Shown here piece after piece: positions 25,053 to 33,472 of a DNA stretch of 64,000 bases. Within the stretch, counting starts at the first letter, position 1; each line of letters opens with the position of its first letter. The notes beneath the pieces were generated by a model. It made no database searches, was not told the origin of the DNA, and worked only from the letters and a program-made list of their open reading frames with translations. Source of the stretch: Pedobacter endophyticus (lineage in GTDB: Bacteria > Bacteroidota > Bacteroidia > Sphingobacteriales > Sphingobacteriaceae); the NCBI RefSeq assembly GCF_015679185.1, contig NZ_CP064939.1:4836001-4900000 (forward strand). Reading direction: 5' to 3'. Both the position numbers and the translations under genes were made by a program.

Positions 25053-25088
25053 TCGATCGCTTTGAAGTTTTTTTTAAAAATTCTGACC

Positions 25089-25763
25089 ATGAAACTCTTA
25101 TTTGTTGAAGATGAGCCAATTCTTTTAGAAAGAATGATCAGTTATTTTGCCGGGGTAGGCTGTATTTGCGAGCAGGCAAAGAATTTTGATCAGGCCGTGG
25201 TGAAAATCAATTCGCATAAATATGATGGCATTGTACTGGATATCGGTTTGCCTGACGGAAGTGGCATGGATTTGATTCCGGAAATCAAGCTGTCGCAAAG
25301 CGGCACCGGAATTGTGATTATTTCGGCCAACGCCTCGCTAGCGGATAAGGTGGATGGGCTAAACCTTGGTGCCGACGATTATTTAACTAAGCCATTTTAT
25401 CTGGAGGAACTGAATGCACGAATAAATGCCCTGTACCGGCGCAAAACATTAAAAGGCGATGATGTGATCACGTTCGATGATTTTGCGATCAATATTGATG
25501 CACGTGAGCTATATTATAATGACAGTTTGATTAGGTTAACAAAAAAAGAATTTGAGCTGCTTATTTATTTTGTGACCAACAAAAACAGACTGGTAGGAAA
25601 AATCTCCATTGCAGAACACATTTGGGGCGATAGTTATAGCAATGCCGATAACTTCGATGCCATTTATGTTCATTTGGTTAACCTACGCAAAAAGCTGATG
25701 CAGGCCAGTGGTAATGATTACATTAAAACAATTTGGGGAATGGGGTATAAGTTTATTGGCTAA
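25089..25763 (+). CDS. OmpR-family response regulator, no adjacent kinase
   Basis: From the second Met (MKLLFVEDEP) the protein is 224 residues. The receiver domain has the acidic pair ED at 7-8, the phosphorylatable Asp in GIVLDIGLPDGSG (about 51), IISAN and LTKPF with the conserved Lys (about 102). The C-terminal winged helix shows LTKKEFELLIYFVTNKNRLVGKISIAEHIWG and DAIYVHLVNLRKKL...IKTIWGMGYKF. I prefer 25089 to 25062 because receivers begin at this strand. No histidine kinase gene is in the window. The gene diverges from the DUF4856 operon, which it probably controls. Confidence 0.85.
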   Translation: MKLLFVEDEPILLERMISYFAGVGCICEQAKNFDQAVVKINSHKYDGIVLDIGLPDGSGMDLIPEIKLSQSGTGIVIISANASLADKVDGLNLGADDYLTKPFYLEELNARINALYRRKTLKGDDVITFDDFAINIDARELYYNDSLIRLTKKEFELLIYFVTNKNRLVGKISIAEHIWGDSYSNADNFDAIYVHLVNLRKKLMQASGNDYIKTIWGMGYKFIG

Positions 25764-26278
25764 CCGAACGTTTAGCTGTTACCGTGCTGGTGGGGGCTCG
25801 AGCTGGTCGAGATCAATAATCTTGCTTTTTTGAAAACAAAAACGATTAAACAGCGGTTAAATTTACTAAGGCTTAAGTAGTTGAAAGCAGTAATAATATA
25901 AAAACGGCTTTTACGGAAACCCTTGCAAATAATGTCACTAAAATTGCGGGTATCTGTCAAAAGTTGTAAATTGCTTCTGCGAACTATCACAATTTGTCAG
26001 TTTCTGGAAGGGGCAAAATCCTTACAATTAGCCGACAATAACGCATCAACAAAAAAAGCTTGTATAAAAATCCCTATTTAAAACTTATAAATCACTTATT
26101 TCGTAAATATATTTAAGTGTTTAATTGCATATGGTTACTTTATTTTTTTGCCGTAAGCAAGTTCAGGGCCCTTTTATCCACCAGTATGGCGCAATTGTTG
26201 ATAAAAATAAACAAAACAGCAGGTACGCTTTTATGATTTTATTTATAGTTTAGGGACGTAGCTGTTAAGAAAGGTATT
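25764..26278. other. 515-base interval upstream of clpC
   Basis: AT-rich and without a convincing gene; the 72-codon minus frame at 25772-25990 has unlikely composition. The clpC promoter should lie in the last 100 bases; TTTATAGTTTAGGG near 26240 is only a poor match to TAnnTTTG. Confidence 0.35.
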
Positions 26279-28831
26279 ATGGAAGCAAAATTTTCACCAC
26301 AGGTTAAAGATGTAATCTCTTTTAGTAGGGAGGAAGCGCTCCGTTTAGGACATGATTACATCGGAACCGAACATTTATTACTGGGCCTCATTCGCGAAGG
26401 CGATGGCATGGCCATAAAAATTTTACGATCGTTAGGGGTAGATACCGGGAAGTTACGCCGTTCAATTGAAGATGCTGTTCGTGGCACCTCAAGTGTTACC
26501 GTAAACTTAGGTAATATACCGTTGACCAAACAAGCAGAAAAGGTTTTAAAGATTACTTACTTAGAAGCAAAAATATTTAAAAGCGATTTAATTGGTACTG
26601 AGCATTTATTGCTGTCTGTTTTGAGAGATGATGACAACATCGCCTCCCAAATATTATTGCAGTATGGCGTTACCTACGATGTTTTTAAACAAGAAGTTGA
26701 GGTAAATAAAAACGGTTTCAGAGACGACATTTCAAACAGTGCGTCGACTGGGGGCGATGATGATTACCGCGAGGAAGAAAGCTTCAGTACACCTAAAAAG
26801 GTTTCGGATATCAAATCGAAAACGCCTGTTTTGGATAACTTCGGTCGCGATTTAACCAAGGCAGCCGAAGAAGGCCGTTTAGACCCGATTGTGGGACGTG
26901 AGAAAGAAATTGAGCGTGTTTCGCAAATTTTATCCCGCCGTAAAAAGAACAACCCCATCTTAATTGGTGAGCCAGGAGTGGGTAAATCGGCTATTGCCGA
27001 AGGGTTAGCTTTGCGCATTGTTCAGCGTAAAGTGTCGCGTGTGCTTTTTGGCAAACGTGTAGTTACGCTGGATTTGGCTTCGTTAGTGGCAGGTACAAAA
27101 TACCGTGGCCAGTTTGAAGAGCGTATGAAAGCGGTTATGAACGAGCTTGAAAAATCGACCGATGTGATTTTATTTATCGATGAGATTCATACGATTGTTG
27201 GCGCAGGTGGCGCATCGGGTTCGCTTGATGCTTCGAACATGTTTAAACCAGCACTGGCCAGAGGCGAAATTCAATGTATTGGTGCCACAACTTTAGATGA
27301 GTATCGCCAATACATCGAAAAAGATGGCGCTTTAGATCGTCGTTTCCAAAAAGTAATGGTAGAGCCGGCAACGCCTGATGAAACCATCGAAATTTTAACC
27401 CGAATTAAAGATAAATATGAGGAACACCACGGTGTAACTTATACGCAGGAAGCCATTGAGGCCTGCGTTAACTTAACTTCGCGTTATATTTCAGATCGCT
27501 TTTTGCCAGATAAGGCTATTGATGCTTTAGACGAGGCTGGATCGAGAGTGCATTTAACCAACATCCATGTTCCACAAAATATTATCGATATTGAAGCAAA
27601 AATCGAGGATATTAAGCTGGAGAAAAATAAGGTTGTTCGTAGTCAGAAATATGAAGAAGCCGCTAAACTTCGCGATACTGAGAAAAATCTGATCGAAGAA
27701 TTGGATAAAGCGAAAGCGGAATGGGAAGCAGAAACAAAAACCAAACGTTACGAGGTATCAGAAGATAATGTAGCCGAGGTTGTGGCCATGATGACTGGGA
27801 TTCCGGTGCAACGTGTTGGCCAAACTGATAGCCAGAAGCTATTGAATATGTACGATAAAGTGGCCGAAAAAATTATTGGTCAGGATGATGCCATCAAGAA
27901 ATTAACCAAGGCCATTCAACGTACAAGAGCCGGATTAAAAGATCCTAAAAAACCAATTGGTTCGTTCATTTTCCTCGGCCCAACTGGCGTAGGTAAAACA
28001 GAATTAGCAAAAGAACTGGCCCGTTTCATGTTCGATAGTGACGATTCGCTCATCCAGATCGACATGAGTGAATACATGGAGAAATTCGCTGTATCGCGTT
28101 TGGTGGGAGCGCCTCCGGGTTATGTAGGTTACGAAGAAGGTGGACAGTTGACTGAAAAAGTTAGGCGTAAACCGTATGCTGTAATCTTATTGGATGAGAT
28201 TGAAAAGGCTCACCCTGATGTATTTAATATCTTGTTGCAAGTGTTGGATGAAGGTCAGTTAACGGATAGTTTAGGCCGAAAAGTCGATTTCAGAAACACG
28301 ATCATCATCATGACATCAAACATTGGTGCCCGTCAGTTGAAAGATTTTGGTCAAGGTGTAGGTTTCTCTACTTCTGCCAAAACCAATCAGGCAGAGCAAC
28401 ACAGTCGTGGCGTAATTGAAAGTGCTTTAAAACGTGCTTTTGCTCCTGAGTTCTTAAACCGTGTTGATGATGTGGTTGTATTTAACAGCTTGGGTAAAGA
28501 AGAAATCTTTAGAATTATCGATATTGAATTGAAAGCTTTATTTGGTCGCGTTCATACCTTAGGTTATGAAATTGCCTTAACTGATAATGCGAAGGAATAT
28601 ATTGCTGATAAAGGTTTCGACAGCAATTTTGGTGCTCGTCCGCTAAAAAGAGCCATTCAGAAATACCTCGAAGATCCAATTGCCGAGGAGATTTTGAAAG
28701 GTGAGCTCACCGAAGGGGATGTACTTGAAATTGATTACGACAAGGAAAAGGAACTGATCGCAGTGAATCATAAAAAAGGCGAAAAAAAGAAAGAAGAGCC
28801 TAAAAAAGAAGAAGATTCTTCGAATAAATAA
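26279..28831 (+). CDS. clpC: ClpC-type AAA+ unfoldase
   Basis: The 850-residue protein has two Clp_N repeats (FSREEALRLGHDYIGTEHLLLGLI at about 14-37; LEAKIFKSDLIGTEHLLLSVL), AAA1 with GEPGVGKS (about 231-238) and FIDEIHTIVGAGG, a UVR-like hinge (YEEAAKLRDTEKN), AAA2 with GPTGVGKT (about 568-575) and LLDEIEKAHPDV, and a charged tail. The tripeptide VGF in GQGVGFSTS (about 700) fits the ClpP-binding loop, so it probably feeds ClpP in protein quality control. No clpP or mcsAB genes are adjacent. Start chosen at MEAKFSPQVKDV, standard for ClpC. A strong terminator follows. Confidence 0.9.
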   Translation: MEAKFSPQVKDVISFSREEALRLGHDYIGTEHLLLGLIREGDGMAIKILRSLGVDTGKLRRSIEDAVRGTSSVTVNLGNIPLTKQAEKVLKITYLEAKIFKSDLIGTEHLLLSVLRDDDNIASQILLQYGVTYDVFKQEVEVNKNGFRDDISNSASTGGDDDYREEESFSTPKKVSDIKSKTPVLDNFGRDLTKAAEEGRLDPIVGREKEIERVSQILSRRKKNNPILIGEPGVGKSAIAEGLALRIVQRKVSRVLFGKRVVTLDLASLVAGTKYRGQFEERMKAVMNELEKSTDVILFIDEIHTIVGAGGASGSLDASNMFKPALARGEIQCIGATTLDEYRQYIEKDGALDRRFQKVMVEPATPDETIEILTRIKDKYEEHHGVTYTQEAIEACVNLTSRYISDRFLPDKAIDALDEAGSRVHLTNIHVPQNIIDIEAKIEDIKLEKNKVVRSQKYEEAAKLRDTEKNLIEELDKAKAEWEAETKTKRYEVSEDNVAEVVAMMTGIPVQRVGQTDSQKLLNMYDKVAEKIIGQDDAIKKLTKAIQRTRAGLKDPKKPIGSFIFLGPTGVGKTELAKELARFMFDSDDSLIQIDMSEYMEKFAVSRLVGAPPGYVGYEEGGQLTEKVRRKPYAVILLDEIEKAHPDVFNILLQVLDEGQLTDSLGRKVDFRNTIIIMTSNIGARQLKDFGQGVGFSTSAKTNQAEQHSRGVIESALKRAFAPEFLNRVDDVVVFNSLGKEEIFRIIDIELKALFGRVHTLGYEIALTDNAKEYIADKGFDSNFGARPLKRAIQKYLEDPIAEEILKGELTEGDVLEIDYDKEKELIAVNHKKGEKKKEEPKKEEDSSNK

Positions 28832-28836
28832 CATGA

Positions 28837-28866
28837 AGCTCCCGATTAATATCGGGAGCTTTTTGG
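28837..28866 (+). terminator. Terminator of clpC
   Basis: AGCTCCCGAT, loop TAAT, ATCGGGAGCT, then TTTTGG: a perfect 10-base stem and a T-run a few bases after the clpC stop. Confidence 0.9.
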
Positions 28867-29014
28867 TTTAAAAGCACTTTCTTAAATGCTTTTCAACTTA
28901 TCGTTAATAAAAGTAAAAAGTGCGTTTGTTAAGCATTAACGACAGTTTTCTTATTCTAAAAATTTTATTTTCACAACTTTTTTGTTTATATTGTGGGTAT
29001 TTATCCGTAATATT

Positions 29015-29542
29015 ATGAAAAAGAAAATCGTCCCAACGATGTGCATAGCGGCGCTCTGCCTTTTCGCATCGTGCAGTAAGAGAAATGATTGCTGCGAAAT
29101 TAAACCCGAAACAAAAGAAGAAATCGAATATAAAGTCAATAGTAACATCGACAACGATTTGTTGTTAAAAATGGTTAACGATATAAGGACGGCTGGCTGT
29201 AATTGCGGTAGTAGTATTATGCCTCCCGTACCTGCCATAACCTGGAATCACCTGCTTACTGCCGCGGCAATTAATCAGGTCTCGTACATGGCTGCGGCGA
29301 AAACGCTTACACACACTTCTGCAAATGGTGGCAGCGTGGGCGATCGGGTTACGGCAACGGGTTACAAGTGGCGGGCCGTTGGCGAAAACATTGCTGTTGG
29401 GCAAAAGAGCGAGCAGGAAGTGTTTAACGCCTGGCTCAAGAGCGAGGGGCATTGTAAAAACATCATGAACGCCGCATTTAAGGAAATGGGCGCTGCAAAA
29501 GTTGATAGTTACTGGTCGCAGGTGTTTGGTACTGCACTATAA
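29015..29542 (+). CDS. CAP-domain (SCP-like) lipoprotein
   Basis: From MKKKIVPTMCIAALCLFASCSK the product is 175 residues with a lipobox (FASC). The CAP fold shows LLKMVNDIRTAGCNCG, ITWNHLLTAAAINQVSYMAA, the His of LTHTSANGG, VGENIAVG and SEGHCKNIMNAAFKEMGAA, then the end VFGTAL. These are the conserved His/Glu/His positions of cysteine-rich secretory protein/PR-1 domains. An extracytoplasmic role is clear; the activity is not. I prefer Met12 of the longer frame (28982) because the signal peptide begins there. Convergent with the ATP-grasp gene. Confidence 0.8.
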   Translation: MKKKIVPTMCIAALCLFASCSKRNDCCEIKPETKEEIEYKVNSNIDNDLLLKMVNDIRTAGCNCGSSIMPPVPAITWNHLLTAAAINQVSYMAAAKTLTHTSANGGSVGDRVTATGYKWRAVGENIAVGQKSEQEVFNAWLKSEGHCKNIMNAAFKEMGAAKVDSYWSQVFGTAL

Positions 29543-29563
29543 AACAGCGCTGAGAACTGTTCT

Positions 29564-30436
29564 TTACAACAAATTTTCAAGTGCCCTAAAATAGTTTTCG
29601 TAGTTGTTGGGATGTGTATTCAGAAAGAGGAACGGTTCTATCAGCTCGAGTTCCATCAATAGAAATTGGTTGTTTACAAAAGTGCCGTCAACTCTGGCAT
29701 ACAGGCAATTTTTAGCAAATTGATCAACGTAGGCTTGTGCGGTCTGAATGAGATCGTTGGCAGGTTGTTGCGGGTGTACAGAACCCCCGTGCGCAGGCTG
29801 AACCCTGAAATCCCCTTTCTTGGCCTGTTTAACCAGCGAGTGGCTATAAACACCGTTGAAGAAAACAAACGACCATTCGCCTTCTTCCAAAATTTCGTTT
29901 AAAAACGGTTGGATGATGTAATCCTCATCAATTAATAGTTTGGAAAGCTTTGTGTTTATCTCGTCTACATTTTCTGGAGTCACTTTGAAGGTATTTTTGG
30001 CACCGCCGCTGATACATGGCTTTACAATCAGTCGGTTTGCTTCGAACTTTTGAAAAAATTGTTTCAGATCAACTTTTTCGCCCTTACTTATAAAATGACA
30101 AGGGATAATCTTTAAACCTGCATCGGCAATTTCTGCCAGATAGTGTTTGTCTGCATTCCACCTTACAATACTAACTGGGTTTAGTAGTTTGATGTTTTTT
30201 TGCTCCAACAGATCGAGCCATTCATAAAAGTCGCTAATCAGATCGAAGTAGTCCCAGGGAGATTTTAAAATGGCTACGCTATAATTTTCCCAGTTAACCG
30301 AACGATCGTTCCAGATAACCATTTCTATATCAAGGCCTTTAGATTTTAAAAAGATTAATAATTTGTCATCTTCACTCTCTACAGTATCAGAATCATAGGC
30401 GCCAGTATCGTGGTAAATTATTAAAGCAATTTTCAT
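29564..30436 (-). CDS. ATP-grasp enzyme (RimK/glutathione synthetase-like)
   Basis: The 290-residue protein has an N-terminal alpha/beta domain (IALIIYHDTGAYDSDTVESEDDKLLIFLKSKG, ...VAILKSPWDYF). The ATP-grasp signature elements follow: NADKHYLAEIADAGLKIIPCHFI (about 109-131), LIVKPCISGGAKNTFKV (about 154-170), IIQPFLNEILEEGEWSFVFFNGVYSHSLVKQAKKGDFRVQ (about 191-230) and RVDGTFVNNQFLLMELELIEPFLF (Glu/Asn metal ligands). Such enzymes ligate a carboxylate to an amine or thiol. The substrate is unknown and no pathway partner is adjacent. Confidence 0.8.
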   Translation of the reverse strand: MKIALIIYHDTGAYDSDTVESEDDKLLIFLKSKGLDIEMVIWNDRSVNWENYSVAILKSPWDYFDLISDFYEWLDLLEQKNIKLLNPVSIVRWNADKHYLAEIADAGLKIIPCHFISKGEKVDLKQFFQKFEANRLIVKPCISGGAKNTFKVTPENVDEINTKLSKLLIDEDYIIQPFLNEILEEGEWSFVFFNGVYSHSLVKQAKKGDFRVQPAHGGSVHPQQPANDLIQTAQAYVDQFAKNCLYARVDGTFVNNQFLLMELELIEPFLFLNTHPNNYENYFRALENLL

Positions 30437-30776
30437 GGTTTAAAACTAGTTCTTATCCGCTAAATGAGCAAGGGAAATTTGCAATGGGCAATTACCACTC
30501 ACCCTCTTTTGGCAGTTGGGTTTTGGCGCTCTGCGTTTCATAGCTTGGGGATCCTTCGTTACACCCAGGATGACAGCGTTAAGAAACCTGTCATCCTAAC
30601 TCCTTTGTTTTTATAAAACTGACCTCTGAGGATGACAACCGTTCATAACTAACGCCATAAAAGTTTGGCTCTCATTTTCGACCATCACCCAATTACAATG
30701 CACTTTCAAGATGCGTCCGCAGGATAGGTGTTTGGGATTAGACAAAAAAACAATTGAACAATTAAACAATAAAGCT
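30437..30776. repeat. Repeat-bearing interval with GTCATCCT / AGGATGAC hairpin
   Basis: The 340-base gap contains CCAGGATGACAG near 30566 and the arms GTCATCCT (30590-30597) and AGGATGAC (30629-30636), an 8-base inverted repeat of the same GTCAT-ended kind as at 18484 and 31914. I see no gene in it. Confidence 0.5.
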
Positions 30777-31844
30777 TTAAAAAAGAGATATTTGATCGCT
30801 TGGCACTTTAAACAGACTATGATCTAAAATAATATCCTTCACATTTAAGCCGTTTAATCGGCAGTGCAGGCGAAAGTTATCCCTGATCATTTGTGCAATA
30901 TTTCCGTCGCCACGCATCCGGTCGCCAAATCTGCTATCGTTTACCTTGCCGCTGTGGCAGCTCTGTATCATGTGCCAAACTTTGTCAAACCGATCAGGGA
31001 AATTCTTTTTCAGCCAGTCTTCAAATATCTGGGCAATAGCGCCATTTAACCTGACCACCGTGTAGCCTGCTTTAGTGGCACCTGCATTGGCGACGGCCTT
31101 TAAAATTTTGGGTATTTCGTGGTCGCTCAGGCCCGGCACAAGCGGTGCAACCATCACTCCGGTGGGAATTCCAACTTTACTGAGTTCCTCAACAATCTTT
31201 AATCTTTGTTTTGCGGTAGTTGTTCTCGGTTCCATTACCTGTCGCAAATCTTCGTTCAAACTGTTTATTGAAACATATACCATGCAAAGGTTCAGCTTGG
31301 CCATTTCTTGCAAAATATCCTGATCTCGGAGAATGAGCGAGTTCTTGGTAATCATCCCGATGGGCTGTTTGTATTCCAGTGCAATCTCGAGCAATTGACG
31401 TGTCAATTTGAATTTTCTTTCTGCAGGCTGGTAACAGTCGGTATTGCCCGATAGTGAAATTGTGCTTGCATCCCATCCTTTTCTTTCAAGGAATTTTTTA
31501 AAAAGAACCGGTGCATCTTTTTTAACGATTATTTTTCGCTCAAATTCTAAACCTGCACTATAGCCCCAATACTGATGCGAATTTCGGGCGTAGCAATAGG
31601 TACAACCGTGCTCGCAACCCTGGTAGGGGTTTAACGAATAGGCCATGCCAACATCAGGACTATCAACCTTGTTTACAATAGTTTTAGAATCCTCGAATAT
31701 AAAGGAGGTTTTCCGGTCACTTTCTTCCCAATCATCAATTCCTTCATCATGTTCCTTCACGTAAACATCTTTTAGAAATTTATTGTGCGGGTTAACCTGT
31801 GCACCTCTGCCTTTAAAATATTGTTTTTCTCCCTCGCCAGTCAT
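30777..31844 (-). CDS. PA0069-family radical SAM protein
   Basis: The 355-residue protein carries NPYQGCEHGCTYCYARNSHQYWG (about 72-94), the CxxxCxxC cluster-binding motif with an extra ring of aromatics typical of the PA0069/Rv2578c family, related to the spore photoproduct lyase branch. Downstream motifs are ISLSGNTDCYQPAERKFKLTRQLLE, GMITKNSLILRDQDIL, VYVSINSLNEDLRQVMEPRT and GVMVAPLVPGLSDHEIPKIL. Reductive SAM cleavage is expected; the substrate is unknown. The start follows an 8-base inverted repeat. Confidence 0.85.
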   Translation of the reverse strand: MTGEGEKQYFKGRGAQVNPHNKFLKDVYVKEHDEGIDDWEESDRKTSFIFEDSKTIVNKVDSPDVGMAYSLNPYQGCEHGCTYCYARNSHQYWGYSAGLEFERKIIVKKDAPVLFKKFLERKGWDASTISLSGNTDCYQPAERKFKLTRQLLEIALEYKQPIGMITKNSLILRDQDILQEMAKLNLCMVYVSINSLNEDLRQVMEPRTTTAKQRLKIVEELSKVGIPTGVMVAPLVPGLSDHEIPKILKAVANAGATKAGYTVVRLNGAIAQIFEDWLKKNFPDRFDKVWHMIQSCHSGKVNDSRFGDRMRGDGNIAQMIRDNFRLHCRLNGLNVKDIILDHSLFKVPSDQISLF

Positions 31845-31852
31845 GGTTTAAA

Positions 31853-31873
31853 ATTACTAATATTTTTAGTAAT
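31853..31873. promoter_or_regulatory. Inverted repeat ATTACTAA / TTAGTAAT near the radical SAM start
   Basis: Perfect 8-base arms with a 5-base spacer, beginning 8 bases upstream of the minus-strand start codon. Shape and position would suit an operator; the same half-site occurs as a palindrome at 15054-15071. Confidence 0.35.
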
Positions 31874-31913
31874 TCGAATGAGAAACTTTTAAACATAAAT
31901 GGATTTGATATAA

Positions 31914-31960
31914 AGTCATCCGATGAATATCTGCGATTGCCTATTATTCATCGGATGACT
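31914..31960. repeat. Perfect 15-bp inverted repeat with GTCAT ends
   Basis: AGTCATCCGATGAAT (31914-31928) and ATTCATCGGATGACT (31946-31960) are exact inverted copies around a 17-base loop. It lies in the 328-base gap upstream of the radical SAM gene. Confidence 0.7.
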
Positions 31961-32071
31961 AAACAGAAAAGGTCTTCGACTCCGCTCAGACTGACACCAG
32001 TAATGTTTACTAAACAACACTGAATTGAAACTGACGGCAATGAATCATAAGCAATTTTGCGGTGTTATTTG

Positions 32072-32167
32072 CTGATTGCCGTTGACTTCAGTCAAAGGAG
32101 CGGAGACAATGATTAGTAAGCATTCAGAGACCTTTACTGCTGATTGTCGTTCACTTCAGTCAACGGA
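32072..32167. repeat. Two-copy direct repeat
   Basis: CTGATTGCCGTTGACTTCAG with tail TCAAAGGA (32072-32099) and CTGATTGTCGTTCACTTCAG with tail TCAACGGA (32140-32167) are 68 bases apart. A half-copy of the CGACTCCGCTCAG repeat is near 31978. No gene is seen in 31845-32172. Confidence 0.5.
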
Positions 32168-32172
32168 CAAAG

Positions 32173-33423
32173 TTATTTTGGCAGCGGCACATAATCCATT
32201 GGCACCATATCGGCAATTTTCTCGTAGGCCCAGAAGCCTTCATATAGGAGCGAGCGGGAATCGTAAATGCCCCCGTTTTCGTAAAAACGAACGCCGCTAT
32301 CGGTTAAGTTAGCCACAGAAATTTCATTCTCGGGTACGTCAAGTGGTCTAAAAATCCAGAATCCGGTTTTCGAATAGGCGAGGCTTTCTTTTTCTTTAGT
32401 GTATTGAATGAGTAAAGCATCGGTATAGCTCAAATATTTGAGATTTTGGTTATAATAATGAACCAATGTATCGGTCAAAACTTCTGCTCTCGAAAATTTA
32501 TCGATGGTGCGTGGCATCTCTTTTTGCTTCGTCCAGAATGCCAGTAGCGCCGTGTCGATTTTCGTTTTGTTAATTCTGATGCCAGTCTTCTCGGGTACCG
32601 TCCGTATGTTTTCTATGTTTGAATTGATCACGTACTCGGGATATCGGTTAGGGTTGGGTATTTTGATCATTTTATTGATGATAAATCCCTCTTCTTTGGC
32701 CTTGTTTGCATACAGCGATCTGAAAAAGTGCTGCGAGGAACCATAATAAGCGGTTTCGCGGGCAGCGACATACTTTTTCTTTTTCGCGGCAGAAGCTTTT
32801 AACTCCTCAAAAAATGGGTGTCCGGAGTAGTAAATAATCCGCGTTCGGGAGTTGTATTCAAAATGATCGAGCATGTATTTCAAGCGATAACCCAAGGCCT
32901 TGTTCTCCACAATCAAAAACTCTGTTGTAGAAACGGTCAACGTACTTTTCGTGATATCGTAATCGACATTTAACACCTGTGGGTTCAGGATTTTGCATTG
33001 CAGTGCATTCGGCGTTTTGCCTATAAAAAATTCTTTAAACTGATTGATGTACTTTTGGCGATTGGGGTCGGCACGGATGACAACTTCATCTAATTGTGCA
33101 ACGTTTTCTTTCAAAACCAGATCTACCTGAACGGACTTATCGGAGATAATAACACTTTTAGAATAGGGCAGGTAGCCAACAATTTGAACAAGGAGATTGT
33201 AACTGCCGGGTTTTAGATTCGAAAGCGTAAACTTACCATCGTTATCTGCTACGGTAGCAATTTTGTAGCCGCTGAGGTAAATACTTGCACCGGGCAGGCC
33301 ATCTTTATTGTCTCTTACAATGCCGCTGATAGAAAATGTGTTTTGAGCCAGGGCATTTGCACCTAAAAAAATGAAGATTATGACTACAAACAGGTGCCTG
33401 AACATGGATGCGAATGTAGCCAA
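32173..33423 (-). CDS. Secreted protein with carboxypeptidase-like regulatory domain, paralogue A
   Basis: The 416-residue protein has a signal peptide (LFVVIIFIFLGANALAQ). The first domain, about residues 28-115, is the CarboxypepD_reg-like/CNA-B fold: FSISGIVRDNKDGLPGASIYLSGY, GKFTLSNLKPGSYNLLVQIVGY, LDEVVI. The remaining 300 residues (RQKYINQFKEFFIGKTPNALQCKILNPQVL onward) are shared closely with the next gene but are not a family I can name. TonB-plug features are lacking, so it is not a receptor. Probably an envelope protein; function unknown. It forms a tandem pair with 33473-34708, 49 bases upstream. Confidence 0.8.
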   Translation of the reverse strand: MATFASMFRHLFVVIIFIFLGANALAQNTFSISGIVRDNKDGLPGASIYLSGYKIATVADNDGKFTLSNLKPGSYNLLVQIVGYLPYSKSVIISDKSVQVDLVLKENVAQLDEVVIRADPNRQKYINQFKEFFIGKTPNALQCKILNPQVLNVDYDITKSTLTVSTTEFLIVENKALGYRLKYMLDHFEYNSRTRIIYYSGHPFFEELKASAAKKKKYVAARETAYYGSSQHFFRSLYANKAKEEGFIINKMIKIPNPNRYPEYVINSNIENIRTVPEKTGIRINKTKIDTALLAFWTKQKEMPRTIDKFSRAEVLTDTLVHYYNQNLKYLSYTDALLIQYTKEKESLAYSKTGFWIFRPLDVPENEISVANLTDSGVRFYENGGIYDSRSLLYEGFWAYEKIADMVPMDYVPLPK

Positions 33424-33472
33424 AAGGTAGTATATTTATTAAATGGGATAAACTTATTTACGAAATTTAACA

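Noticed and set aside
25772..25990. 72-codon minus frame in the gap before clpC
   Set aside because: Overlaps the 3' side of the response regulator region without family resemblance; Phe/Ser/Arg-rich like random AT-rich DNA.
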